Source: Pseudisothecium myosuroides
Taxonomy: Eukaryota; Streptophyta; Bryopsida; Hypnales; Lembophyllaceae
DNA: 64,000 bases
Direction of reading: 5' to 3'
NCBI GenBank assembly: GCA_951799445.1
Contig: OX637288.1
Coordinates: 11,534,501-11,598,500 of the forward strand
The stretch's first letter is position 1. Each line of letters begins with the position of its first letter. The translations under genes were made by a program, and so were the position numbers. This document shows, piece by piece, positions 45,905-57,112 of the stretch. The notes beneath the pieces are model-generated. The model did not search any database. It had not been told where the DNA came from and worked only from the letters and a program-made list of their open reading frames with translations.

Positions 45905-48300
45905 CTACACGTGAAAGACCTGCAAATGTAATTTGAGGATCCTCAAGGTGTCTGTCAAATCCCCAGTCACAAGACACATGTCCAACAATCGAGAACTAAC
46001 CTCCTCTATGTTACGGCCTTGGGTTTTCCAAATTCCTTCGTACTTCTTCTCACAGTGTGCCAGCAACTGACATAGCACTAAAGGAACATGTCTGTCTTTC
46101 TCTTTGTGCAGACGCTCTACCCTGTTCAGCAAATTCAAAACCTCGGCATGTTTTGGAACACTGCTAGTGAAGTACTCGTTGTTCGGACGTCGAGATTCAG
46201 TGATGATCGCAACTACTTTGCTTTTGGGCCAAATCCCGACTAGAGCTCGGTGGTAGAAGTAACAAGAGGAAGGACCTTTGCTCCTCATTCAGCCGCTGTA
46301 TTCAAATATATCTGGGTGTTTGTAGAACAACTTTTCGTCACTGCCGAGAACCACACGTGGTTATTCGTTCATTGTAGACATCTCCCATGCTGAATGCCAC
46401 ATCTGTCCATGGTGCCTTCATTTCCGCATGCTGATTCTCTCTTGACCCTAAAGATACACATAATTTTGCACAAAGTTCATGATAAGAATTCCCAAACTGG
46501 TAATGGGAAGTCTCCATTCACCGTTCACCATACAGCAATCCATTCACCATGCAAGTTAATTTTGAGCCCTTGCCTACAAACAATCTAGAAATTTGTGTCA
46601 CCTAAAATTTTGACACATTGATTCTGTGTTATGCTAAAGAGCAAGTGAATAAAACAAAATCTCAACAGATTTAGTGTTTACACACTTGACATACATCAAA
46701 GTTCATCTATACGGTCATTGAAGCTTCTAATCATGTATTGTATGGTTAATGAATACTTTAATTCACATTAAAATCCAGTACTAGAAAAAAACCACATCAC
46801 ATGAAAACTAAATCTTGGAGAAGCACGTGAAGGAAAATATTTGAGTATTTTGGAAAATTTCATACCTGCAGGTGTGTCCATTTCTTTCATCGTCATCAAG
46901 AACAAATGAACATCCAGTCGTCGCTCTAAGCAATTCAAAAGCACCTAGCACAAGTTCGCGTCTTCTCCCTTCACGCCAGCGAAAGACAAAGTTGCTGACG
47001 TGCAGTCGTGTTGGAGGGGGACGGCCAGTGTAGTAGGATAGAGCTTCAAATTTGACTCTTCCTTGTCAACTTCTTCCAACCAGGGATGCAACGCATCTTT
47101 GACCTTTTTAAACAAGGGAGTCTCAAAATTACTCTCTCGCACCACATTCCCTCCATTCCGTTGAACCAAGTTGAAAGTCAAACATAGCCAACTCCCTCTT
47201 CTCACAGGCTTTAGAGCGTGCTCATAGTCCACATAGAACGCAGTGTAGTAAACTCTCGTTGAGGCTTTCTCGGTACAGTTGAAGACCTTCCTTTGTCCTC
47301 TATAACTGACAACGAGCTGACTACCTTTGAAGCCCCCATGAGTCAACAACTGCACAACCAAAGTCCCGAACATCCCAGGCTCCTTCTCTTTATCACGATG
47401 AGCGTTGAAATGATCACCAACCTTGTAAAAAAGCAATTTATAGAGATGCGCTTCAACGGAGAAGCTATTCTCGGGCTCCAATTCCTTCACTGCGCGGGTA
47501 GCAATCTCTTGGATTTGTGTGAGGAAACGAGGGTCATTCGGTAAGCTCACTTTGGAGGCATCCAATTGTCAAGCTCTTTGAACGGAGGGGTTGAGCACGG
47601 TATGCAAGCCTTGTCCGTGGGGAGCCTGATGGCACACGCTGCATAGAGCTGTAGTGCTGGGAGGAGAGAGCGGGAGACGTAAATCTAGGCGAGAGGTGTA
47701 ACTCCCAATTGGGGGACCCTCAACGACAAGGGATCCAAGAAGATAGCCATCAACTGCTCCATTTATGGCGAAAGGCTTTCTTTCCGAGGGAGTCTATCTT
47801 GTTGCAACCAGGAGAGTGTCAAAGAATATTCGCCGCTTGGCACCCAACTCATCTCCATTGCTGTTGCTTTCCATGTTTTAACTCTACAATTCCAGCAAAC
47901 ATGGTCTCCATGCAAGATTTGAAACAAACATAGCAATGGAACTGGGGCCTACACTCCAACCTCGTTGATCATTCGGGAAGCTCACTGAAGCGCATTGGCG
48001 ATCGCACCCAAACTCATTGGAGATCTAATCTACATGAAGCAAAATTGAATCGATAGAGTGGGGAGTTCTTACATCAACGAGTCGTGATTGAGCTACTGTA
48101 TGTCTCAAAATCCAAAATCCTTGCAGCTTGTTCACATATTATGAGAAAAGTCTGACAAAATTCTGGGAAGAATGAAGAGAATCTGATTCTCGCTACCAAG
48201 CAATTTAACGTTGGGAGAAGGTGCAGAAATGCCATACGCAAATTGTACCTGGATTGTTCCATAGTGACCTCGGGGAAGGTAGAGGTGGCCACGCGACAGG
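45905..48300 (-). pseudogene. Broken inverted copy of the 2-oxoglutarate oxygenase gene
   Basis: Read on the minus strand this matches the intact gene at 59539-63132 and its upstream DNA from about 58200. Exon 1 is largely preserved, including H-R-D and the distal His/Arg region ('YEHALKPVRRGSWLCLTFNL', with Arg changed to Trp in GSR). Lesions: an in-frame TAG at 47794-47796 (Glu codon in the intact copy), a TAG at 46945-46947 (Gln codon), a deletion of about 75 bp early in exon 2, and loss of everything after the equivalent of residue ~545, where unrelated sequence begins. The intron is retained, so it arose by DNA duplication and not through mRNA. Confidence 0.85.
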
Positions 48301-48650
48301 CTAGGATTTGTCTCCTAGATTCACAAAGTGGAGAGTTTCTTACATTGCAAGCTACCCATATGTCTCTAATGCCTGGTGCTTATTAGGCAACAATGGACTC
48401 TAAGAAAAATCTGAAAAATGCTAGGAAGAAAGAAGGGTAACATTAATTCTCTGCCGCGATGCAATTTAATGTTGGGAGACGCAATGCAATGTCAAAACAG
48501 ACAAGCTTTCTGTAACCACAAATTACGAACCCAATGTGCTTGATAAGGCAATGACAAACTCTGAGAAAAATCTGAAAAATGCTGGGAAGAAATAAGGGTT
48601 ACATTAATTCTATGCCGCGATGCAATTTAATGTTGGAAGACGCGATGCTC
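48100..48650 (-). repeat. Three ~100-bp repeats upstream of the oxygenase pseudogene
   Basis: Units at about 48125-48230, 48388-48490 and 48546-48650 share 'gaaaaatctgaaaaatgct.ggaagaa', 'acattaattct' and 'gatgcaatttaatgttgg.agacgc', spaced about 160 bp apart. The intact gene has a single diverged equivalent near 58310-58440. The upstream region was thus triplicated in the pseudogene copy. Confidence 0.7.
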
Positions 48651-48691
48651 GGGGGGTGCACTATTCAGGGTTTTTGAGGATCACCTGCGTT

Positions 48692-49255
48692 CTCGGGGGG
48701 GGCACCTAGTATTTTACTACAAACCACGTGCGAACAAGTGGTTTCTAATGAACTATAATTTCAACTTAAAATTTTGAGGGTTGCTTAATAATGACTATAG
48801 GTTTCTATTGCCAAAATTTCAAACTAAAATAATAGTTGAAATGATTTGTACAAGAGGTTGAAAATGGCCTAAAACGGCATGTTTTTCAACTCAAATATTT
48901 ATAGAGATCACATTTAGATGACCATTGCATCAATACTCAACTCAAAATAAACTTTCAATAGAGAGCTATTTTTAGGAATTTTTTGTTCATTTTTTAGACA
49001 ATTTTTTAGGATATAATATAGGGGTGTGAAAGTTATTTTTCAGTTGTACAGTGTATCTAATTACTTCAAAAATTTGTAACTAATTATCATTAACAAATAA
49101 AAATATCAATAATTCAAAACATAAACTTTTGAAGTAGGAAAATCTAGTCATATTTTTTTTATTTCATTTTATTTAAATTTTAGGATATAATATAGGGGGT
49201 CCAAAGTTTTGTTCGCACGTGTTTTCTAATGGACACTCTAAGTGACCCCCCCGAG
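48692..49255. mobile_element. hAT-like MITE with 8-bp target duplication
   Basis: Terminal inverted repeats CTCGGGGGGGGCACCTAG and CTCGGGGGGGTCACTTAG enclose 564 bp. The direct repeat CCTGCGTT flanks both sides (48684-48691 and 49256-49263). A subterminal inverted pair 'cacgtgcgaacaa' / 'ttgttcgcacgtg' (48727-48739 and 49208-49220) strengthens the element call. An 8-bp duplication fits the hAT superfamily; a 9-bp (Mutator-like) reading is possible because the next base also agrees. It has no coding frame. Confidence 0.8.
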
Positions 49256-49263
49256 CCTGCGTT

Positions 49264-49802
49264 CAAGCCCCTATTATAGAGGGGCTATGTAGGTGGTTTG
49301 GGGGTATTTACATGAGGCTAGCTTTATCTAAATTTCTAAATTTGTTTAATTTTCTATACTCTATCTTTCATTTGACAAATTTTTTTATGTTAATTTTTAA
49401 TACCCTACTGTCATTATAAGTACAAAATATGTGTGTTTGCGGCCAAATGCTTTTAAAGAGAGATGGGAAGACTTGTAAAATTTTCCAAGAATGTGATGCT
49501 ATAACCAAAATCATAGCAGAAACACAGAAGTAACACTAGCACAAGCACAACCGCAAACATAACCTCAAATATAACCAAAAACACAACAGAAACCATACAC
49601 GAAGCCTAAAGCATACACAACCAGGCAGGGTTGTCACATTGGACGAGGCAGGGTCACCGGACGGACGGGACAATTGGACGGTTCAGACCACTTCAAATTT
49701 CAGTGGGCTGGAATTTTTTGCAATTAAAAAAAATTACCTTAATTTACCTTTACCACGTGACGTGGCGTGGTGTCTGAAGACGTGGAATTCCATGCTGGAG
49801 TT
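49264..49802. other. AT-rich DNA, no gene seen
   Basis: It includes an A/C-rich stretch at 49495-49620 with repeated 'accaaaaacacaacagaaacc'-like motifs. Nothing coding was recognised. Confidence 0.4.
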
Positions 49803-50190
49803 GGGCGCGAACGTAAGGGGGGGCAAAAACGTCCTTATCTTAGCGTGGATTCAGGTGGACGGATACTAAACAGGCCAAGGCGCGGACGGTAAAGTGCGGG
49901 CGAGAACTCTGTTGTACGGGCGTGGACATATAGTGCTTGGGTGCGAACATATTTGGTTGGGCGGAAACGCATAATCATGGGCGCGGACTTTGTGTGGCGG
50001 CAACGTCAAATGTCGGGACGTGGATTTAATGGTTCGGGCGGAAACGTAGTTGTCCGGGCGCAGACTCTGACAGGCTGAAATGTGTAGCGTCTAGGTGCGG
50101 ACTTAAGAGTATGGGCGTGGACTTAGTATGTCTAGGCGTGGACTCTACTGGGCTTGGACGTGGACCCTGCTAGACTGGTGCGCAGACTTT
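49803..50190 (+). repeat. ~20-bp periodic array with GGGCGTGGAC core
   Basis: A core like GGGCG(T/C)GGAC or GGGCGGAAAC recurs at about 49803, 49821, 49842, 49879, 49898, 49918, 49939, 49959, 49979, 49996, 50015, 50036, 50056, 50072, 50093, 50113, 50134, 50156 and 50176. The spacing is close to 20 bp and the ~10 bp between cores are not conserved. The period is not a multiple of three, so it is not a protein repeat. The region is much GC-richer than its surroundings. Confidence 0.8.
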
Positions 50191-50516
50191 GAAATAGCTT
50201 TATGTTTTAAGGGTTTAGGGGTTCTTTTTTCATGGAATTAGAATGAAATTAGTTGATAATAAAAATTTGTGACACTTTCAACTAATCTTATCCTTTAAGA
50301 AATGTTAAACATGTGCTGCCGGTTATAGTTGACCAATGGGTTGAAATACATCACAAATTGAACACGAGTACAAAACTACAAATGCACAATTCTTCATGAA
50401 AACCAAAAATGTTTATAGATTTTGTGCATTGCAAACCACACAATACAATGAACACATACTTCCATAAAATGAAGATTGGTTATCTAAAGCATTCTTACTC
50501 TTCCTGCTGGATCTTC

Positions 50517-51640
50517 CTTTCAAGTGCTTGAATTTCCTTGAACACCTACTGTTGCTTCCCCTGCATTATTCAAACGATTTGATCTACGGCATTTTTGGGT
50601 AGCGGGTCCTACCAAACAAGCATCCGGAATGTGCACATCCTCATCTGCTGGTGCTTCATCACAATCGGTATCAAACTCGTATTTGTCGTCTTCTTCGTCT
50701 TCATCTTCTGCACTACCGAGTGCTCCTTCTTCGTCACCATGAGTTGATGTTCGATGGCCCTCAACTTCTGAATTTTCATTTCGGAGCTCAGTGGTTCTTG
50801 TTCCACCTTTTTTATTCTTCATGCTCACTAATTTTTTTGTATCGCTTTGTAGCAGGATCCTCTGCGTTAGAGTTTATAGCCGGGCCCCTTCAACCTCTAG
50901 GAACAACAAACGTTGGGGTTGATAAGGTGAGGCACAGAGTGTACGTCTCTAGGAACGGCGTTATCACCTCATCAAGACTTCGTACTCCAATTCCCCATAG
51001 AGGACGTTTTGGCGCCCTTGATGATGATGGAGCACATGTGGCCCTTCCTCCACGAGAAACGAGACGTGGCAACCTATACTGGCCTCGATACTGGCCCATT
51101 GGGTGAGGACCAGGACGAGGGGGTTGAGGGGGTCTACCACCCCTAGTAGCATTTGAAACATTATTCACGATCACCTCAACATTCTCCACAAGGCTTATTC
51201 CTTCATTGAAGTTGAAAATGTCCATGGGATCTGCAGCTTGGATAGGGGAGGTGGAATGTTGTATTGACGATCTTGATCTTTGACCAACAATAGAGGTTGA
51301 GGCACGAGCTGGCACGTTCAGAGGAATGTGTGTTCACCGACTATCGTCTTGTACATGCTCGCGGTGTAAAGGCCTTCCAACATCAACGTTGCTTAGATTT
51401 GTGGCAGTAAGTTCAGTTGTTGATGTACTCCCAATGTTTGTTCCATAGCACCCTGATACAAATGTATTGCCACCACGTTGGCCGCTCGCCCCACCATGTT
51501 GGCCACTCGCCCCATGTGGGCGCTAGATTATCCATCCTTGGTAATAAAGCGAATACAACCAGGTTCTTAGCTTTTATCCACTCTTTTATTGTAAGGGGTG
51601 TTGTGAGCGTGGTCCACTGTGCCTTCCAAGCAATGGATCT
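50517..51640 (-). pseudogene. Interrupted coding-like region with Gly/Arg/Pro-rich and acidic parts
   Basis: On the minus strand a frame runs through 'TTELTATNLSNVDVGRPLHR', a TGA at about 51330-51332, then 51315-50890 with 'GGRPPQPPRPGPHPMGQYRG'. A second frame, 50828-50520, carries a strongly acidic segment ('EDEDEEDDKYEFDTDCDEAP') and 'KCRRSNRLN'. An intron between the two is possible. No family is recognised; composition and context would fit a transposon-encoded or lineage-specific protein. Confidence 0.35.
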
Positions 51641-51879
51641 TGCTAATGTTTCCTAAGTGTTGTGGATGGGCAAAAGAAGTGCCTAGAATGCAAATGATGT
51701 GATTTTCAAGCTAACTGTCAATTATCAGTGATCACGGTGATCTAACGATGAAATCCTACCGTCCTAACCTCCTATTCAATTTCTAGGGTAGATTGGGTAG
51801 TTGGTGCCATTCCTAATGACCTGAATTCACTAAAAGGGGGACCCCTATGTTCCTTCTATGAACCCCTAAGACTATTTCC

Positions 51880-52820
51880 TATGGTTTTGACTTCTGATAC
51901 AATCCTAGCTTTAATCCCTAAGGTTAATTCTAACTTCTATCTTTAGCTTTTAACTTTTCAAATTATTCTATGTTTTAACCTTTGACTCTAAGTTTTTACT
52001 CCTAAAACTAACTCTCAAATTTACCCTCTAAGTTTAACTCGATGTTTTAACTTTTAACTCTGGATTTTTACCTCTAAAATTAACTCTAAATTCAACCTCT
52101 AACTTTACTTTTAACTTCTACCTCTAACTTTTACTTCCTACTTTTAACGTTTATATTTATTTTATGGTTTAACTTTTGACTTTAAGTTTTTACTTCTAAA
52201 CTTAACTTTAAAATTTAACCTCTAAATTTAACTCTAACTTTTGACTTAGAATTTTAATTGTCTACTTCTAACTTTAACCCTATGGTTTCACTCTTAGATT
52301 AATTTTAAAATGTTAACTTCTTAAATTCACTTCTAACTTTAACTTTAGAATTTAACTTCTAAAATTACTTTCCACGATTGACTCTAAGTTTTAACTTCTA
52401 CTTTTAACTCTATGTTTTAAACTCTAATTTTTACTCTACTTTTAATTCCTAACTTTCCAAATTTAACTCCTATTTCTACTCTTAAAATCTACCGCCTAAC
52501 TTGATTCTAACTTCCACTTCCTAAATCTACTCTAAATCTTTACTTTTAATTTATGTTTGTTTACTTGGATTTTTGACTCCTAAATTAACTCTAAACTTTT
52601 TACTTCCATCCTACCCTAAGTTATAACTTTCTTTTAATCCTAGAATTTTCACTCCTAATTTTCACTCTAATTCTTACCTCCTAAAGTTAATTCTAAATTT
52701 TGACTTTAGAATTTAACTTTTACAATTAAAACTTTAATTTGACTCTAGTTTTTAACCGCTAATTAATTCCTAATTTTAATCCTAAATTCTCCTTCTAATC
52801 TAAATCCCTAATTTCCGTCC
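51880..52820 (+). repeat. Decayed ~13-bp array, pyrimidine-rich on the plus strand
   Basis: For about 940 bp the sequence is built of variants of TTTTAACTCTAAA and TTTAACCTCTAAC with a period of 12-13 bp, and G is nearly absent from the plus strand. Units can be followed through 51960-52700 with frequent substitutions and one-base slips. It resembles decayed telomere-like DNA (CCCTAAA) in composition, but the period differs. Confidence 0.7.
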
Positions 52821-53925
52821 ATTGTTTCTTTTGGATGAAGTTTTAATCACATTCATCCATTCTACCCCCTACCGCTTAACTTATCCTAGCACGGTCAATT
52901 TAAAGCCAAATCCTAAATGTAATATGTTTTCGGAAACCTCTACTCCTAACCTATGTATTTTTGAATCTAAACTTCTAATTTGCACTAATCTCAGCTTGCT
53001 AATCATGAATTAAGGGCTGATTAAAGAAATCAACGCTAATTAGGGAGAAAACACCAAAGATTAAATCAAATACTCACCTCTTCACTGCCGGTTTTAGAAA
53101 TGACCTCGTTCACATCCGCATATGCATCCTCATGCTCCATGGTAGTCTTTTGTTTTGTTTAATTTTTTCCAAGCTCACCGCTTAATTTTAGAAAATATTA
53201 CACCCTTTGAGGATCTAACCTCCTTCCTTCCTTTTTTTTTTTCTTTCCCTTGTTTCTTCTACGATGATACTATTCCACCAAATGTATTGATGGTGTCTTA
53301 CAACTCTAGTTCCAAAAAACCAAGAGAATTGATGGTGTCTCCTACTCCCTTACACATTCCTAATTTTTGTCATACTAATCTTTTTTCTAACGGTCACCAA
53401 GCATTCTCAAGATTTTCCTCCTAGGCCTACCTAATATTATGCCTAGGGCACTATTGATCGTCTCTCTCCTTCCTTCTTCTACTTCATCCCTTTCTCCTCT
53501 AATCTTCCTCCATTGTGTGTAGAGTGGTTTTTTGTTTATTGGTGAGAGTTAGACTCCTCTTGTATACAGGTACGGTGGTGCTACTTTTTTTCTCTCCCTC
53601 CTCCCTTTTTTTTTCTCCCTCCTCCCTTTTTTTTTTAGACTCTAACCCCCACTCCAACCCCAACTTAGTAGTAGGTTAATCCAGCATCCCTTTTTTTAGA
53701 GAGAATCAAAAACCAAAAACCAAAAAAAAATAACCCGAGTGTACTAGGGCTTCAAGCTGCTGCCTGCTGCCGAGCCGAGCCTCTTGGTTGGTCGGCCGCT
53801 TGGCTGGTTGGTTGGGGGGTCGACAGTTCTTTTTCTTTTTTCTTTTGTTCTGTTTTGTTGTACTAATTTCTGATCTGGTTGACTGGTTCTAATTTGGTCC
53901 GATTGGTTCTGATCTTGGGCCTAAC
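52821..53925. other. Pyrimidine-rich intergenic DNA
   Basis: Polypyrimidine runs lie at 53220-53270 and 53590-53640. The frame 53155-53424 is rich in Phe, Pro and Ser because of this composition and is not called as a gene. Confidence 0.4.
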
Positions 53926-54120
53926 TGGATTTCTGCTAAACAACTAGAAAAGACTAGATTTTGCTAAAAAACAAAGGAAAGACTGGATTTGGGCTAGAAC
54001 TAAGGAAAAGACTGGATTTTGCTAAAAACTAAAGAAAAGATTGGATTTTTGCTAAAACTAAGGGAAAGACCGGATTTTGCTAAAAACTAAAGAAAAGACT
54101 AGATTTTACTAAAACTTGGG
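53926..54120 (+). repeat. 29-bp minisatellite
   Basis: About six and a half units of GATTTTGCTAAAAACTAAAG plus AAAAGACTG stand head to tail from 53928. The unit length is 29 bp in at least five consecutive copies. Confidence 0.85.
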
Positions 54121-54521
54121 TAACTCGGAACTTAACAACACTAAATATCTTGGAAGCTAAACTCTGGACATTTCCAAAAAGGTCTTGGAAACTAGCACTA
54201 CTAGAAAATTTATGACCAAAACAACAAAAATTTGACTGAAATCTGTTGTTCATTTCAGTTGTTTCGGTCGCGTTGTCCCGGTCAAAATCAAACTCAAATC
54301 TGTTGTTCAATTTTGTTGATTTGGACAATAAAAATTAAAAATTAAAAAAAAAATGTTGTATAGACTAGTGCCACATTGACGAATGGAAAGCTGCCATGTG
54401 GCAATAGTGCTACAAAGGCTACTATGGTAAGGGCAGCGTCATGTAGGCAGCCCCACCATGCAGGCAGAGGCGCCGTGTAGGTAGCCCCCACCATGCGGGC
54501 AGAGGTGCCACATGGGCAATC

Positions 54522-54593
54522 CACCTTCGGTGAGGTTTGAACCTTGGACCTCAAAGTTGGAGGTCCAAGGTTCTAACCATTGTACCAAAGGTA
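54522..54593 (-). pseudogene. tRNA-related sequence (tRNA pseudogene or SINE head)
   Basis: On the minus strand a 72-nt unit has a 7-bp acceptor stem (TACCTTT with GAAGGTG, two G-T pairs), a polymerase III A box TGGTACAATGG (54577-54587) and a B box GGTTCAAACCT (54533-54543). The anticodon hairpin is a perfect 9-bp stem with loop CAACTTT, longer than the normal 5 bp, and the T stem is decayed, so it is not a functional tRNA. Downstream (to about 54331) lies a GC-rich body with a 36-bp repeat and then a T-rich end, which would fit a tRNA-derived SINE of about 260 bp. Confidence 0.5.
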
Positions 54594-56132
54594 CAACCAA
54601 ATGTATACTAAGTAGATTTTAATTTGATTTATTCTTTCCCAGGTGCATGCTTGGGTGTCTTGCAAAACTCAGTAGACTTTGAAAGCCATTTTCTCCTTCA
54701 TACTTTGTCCGTTTTTCATAAAAATTGTTGGAAAAGTTTTGTATTCAAGTCTAGTTTTTGTGGTAAAATTTTCAATTTTTTCTAACAAATTCAAATTTTT
54801 TTTTATTATATTGTTCATTTTGCGTCTTATTTATTGTATTTCTATTGTCCATCTTTGTTTGTTTCTCAGGCTAGGTACACTTATGTATTTTATGATGAGT
54901 AATCACTACTAGAAAGGACAATAGAAAACCAACAGGTTTTTGTTGCTTTGTGCATCAGTGGTTAGAAATTAAAAACTTCAACAAAGACTTGTTGTTTGTT
55001 CCAAATATGTGGCTTTTCTTTTATTATTCTGGGCATTGTACCTTTGAAAAGCAAGTGGAAATGTCCGTTTAGAACTAGCGTAGCTGATGTGGCATATCAA
55101 ATGACATGGAAAGTTAGTTAACCATCTTCAAAATGGGTGTTTGGTGAAAAGTTAATGCTTTACCTTCTTTACTGGTGAGCATTTTTGGGGCAAGTCCATG
55201 GAAAATGAAGATTCACATGGACAAGACACTAGGACTGGCTAACTTTTATATCCTCACTTCTCTCTGAAACGTTAATCTAAACTCTAAGACACTAAAGTAA
55301 GACTTAAACATAGAAAAGCAGAGTATTTTGTGCTTTCCACGATTTTAAGAAGACTCCTCACTAACTTAGCAGGGACTTTTACCAAACTCCTCTTAACTAA
55401 CTAATTCATGCTATTTTGCATGAATTGACACAAAAATTAATAATAAATCGCAAAAAATAAACCGAGAGCTCCAAGTACTAACTTGAGGGCTCACATCAAG
55501 AACTTCAAGGCATGTGAACATGGTGCCACAATGGTGCATTGAAATGCAATTAAGTTAATTTGGTGCCAACCTCTGTACCAACCTAGTATGGATAAAATAA
55601 CACTAAAATGACTTGTATGCGGCCTTTGGTGTCAAAATGGCACCAAAACAATCTGGCCCAACTTTTCTGATGCACAGATGTTTGAAAGTGTCAAAAAAAA
55701 TGTCCCTTCCAACTCCTCTTAATTTGAGCTTTGTCTATAATTTTTGCTTGGAGACTTGAAATCTCAAACATATTCTTGAAGATGAAAGTAGGCTTGATTG
55801 TTTGCATTAACTTAGTTTGAAGTATTTTGAAAAAGTTATTGTACTAAATGAGGTCTAAATGAGGTTTGTCTTAAATGAACTTTGTCCTAAATGAGGTCTG
55901 AAGTTCTACTTTGAATATAATTTCTACAATTGAGTTCCTACTAGTGGCCTAATTTACATATTCCACCTCGGTTGTTTTACCTCCTACCACCCCACTTGCA
56001 TAAAGAGCTTGTGTATTCATCTTTATGCATACTTTCTAAGTGGCTTTTGACATTATTTGTAAGAGATAGTTGTTGAATATTTTGATTTTTTATAAATAAT
56101 CTTAAATTCTTCAAAATTATATTTTAAATCTC
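54594..56132. other. AT-rich intergenic DNA with CACTA-like ends
   Basis: CACTACTAGAAA occurs at 54903 (and at 54195, before this stretch), matching the usual plant CACTA terminus, but both copies point the same way and no partner end was found. No gene is seen. Around 55560-55690 the word 'tggcacca/tggtgcca' recurs. Confidence 0.4.
55800..56010 (-). repeat. Reversed relative of the 21160-21330 repeat
   Basis: The reverse complement reads 'ctctttatgcaagtggggtg', 'gtaggaggtaaaacaacc', 'atatgtaaatta', 'actcaattgtagaaattata', 'cagacctcattta', in the same order as 21150-21310. The hairpin partner arm seen at 21346-21393 is replaced here by repeated 'ctaaatgagg'. Confidence 0.65.
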
Positions 56133-56136
56133 TTAA

Positions 56137-57041
56137 CCCCTAAAGGACCATTGTCCCTTTGGGGGACAAATGCGTTTTCGGGCAGGTACCTACAAGCTGA
56201 AATTTTGTCCTGATTTTTTGAATTTTTTTTTGGAAATAGAAAAATTGATAAGTTTTGTAAGAATATAATTTTTTTCACAATCAGTGCCCGGGAACAACAT
56301 AAGCTCAAAATAGGGGACGGGGGGCAGCCCGGGCAGCCAAAAAAATGGACAAAAATTTGAATTTTTTTTAAAGTATTTTTTTTCTCATAGATTATATTTT
56401 TTCTATTTGGAAAGCTTTGATTCATTTCATTTGGATTTGTTATGAGGAAGTCATGGACATTCTTGTTTTGGGGGCAGTTAGAGTATCTTCTTGAAAAAAA
56501 ATAACTTGTAAGATTCATTTCTAAATGCAATTTTTTCAATTTTTCATTTTTTTTTACATGGTCTGATTTACTTGCTAGAACAATCTCACCATTGGGATTA
56601 GTGTATTTTAATTCCATCTAAAATATATAAATATTTTAGATTTTCCTTCTATCTACTTCTACTTAACAAATTTTTAAAGAATGATAATTAAGTTTTTTTG
56701 AATTTCTTTTTTTTCCTAAACTCTCAACTCAATTTTCCACTATAAATATTTAAATCTCAAAACTCTGTAGTGCAAAAATTTTAAGTTAAAAATGTTCAAA
56801 GTCAAAAAATCTAGTCCCGCAATGTGCTGAAAAACTTGTTTTTTTCACTTTAAACACAGATATTTTGCAATTTGTGGGGTCAAAAATTCTGAAATTTTTT
56901 CCACACACTCTCATACTATTTAGGTGTAAGATCCTACGGTTAGATGTGAAAAAAACAATTTTCAATTTTTTTTACTCTTTACTATAGATATGGCAGTTTT
57001 GAGTGTTTTTTGGTAGAAAAAAGGCCTTGGTCCTTTAGGGG
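56137..57041. mobile_element. TTAA-flanked non-autonomous element, family 1, copy B (best ends)
   Basis: The 14-bp terminal repeats CCCCTAAAGGACCA are perfect and directly bounded by TTAA on both sides (56133-56136 and 57042-57045). The 905-bp interior aligns with 15476-16204. The long minus-strand frame 56617-56117 inside it has no recognisable transposase motif. A TTAA target plus CCC-starting ends is the piggyBac pattern; Sola3 also uses TTAA. Confidence 0.85.
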
Positions 57042-57112
57042 TTAAACTTATTTTTATACTTTCGTCAAATATTTGGCACCAAAGTGCCAAAACTATTATT
57101 TGGGTATGTTAA

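Noticed and set aside
49803..50190. CRISPR-like reading of the 20-bp array
   Set aside because: The unit is far too short, cores vary, there are no cas genes, and the host is a plant.
53155..53424. 89-aa frame rich in Phe/Pro/Ser
   Set aside because: Explained by the polypyrimidine composition of the region.
54195..54910. CACTA element bounded by CACTACTAGAAA at 54195 and 54903
   Set aside because: Both termini are in the same orientation and no complementary end or 3-bp duplication was found.
56117..56617. 166-aa minus-strand frame inside TTAA element copy B as a transposase
   Set aside because: No DDE/DDD motif or zinc-binding pattern is visible, and the aligned copy at 15476-16204 does not keep the frame.
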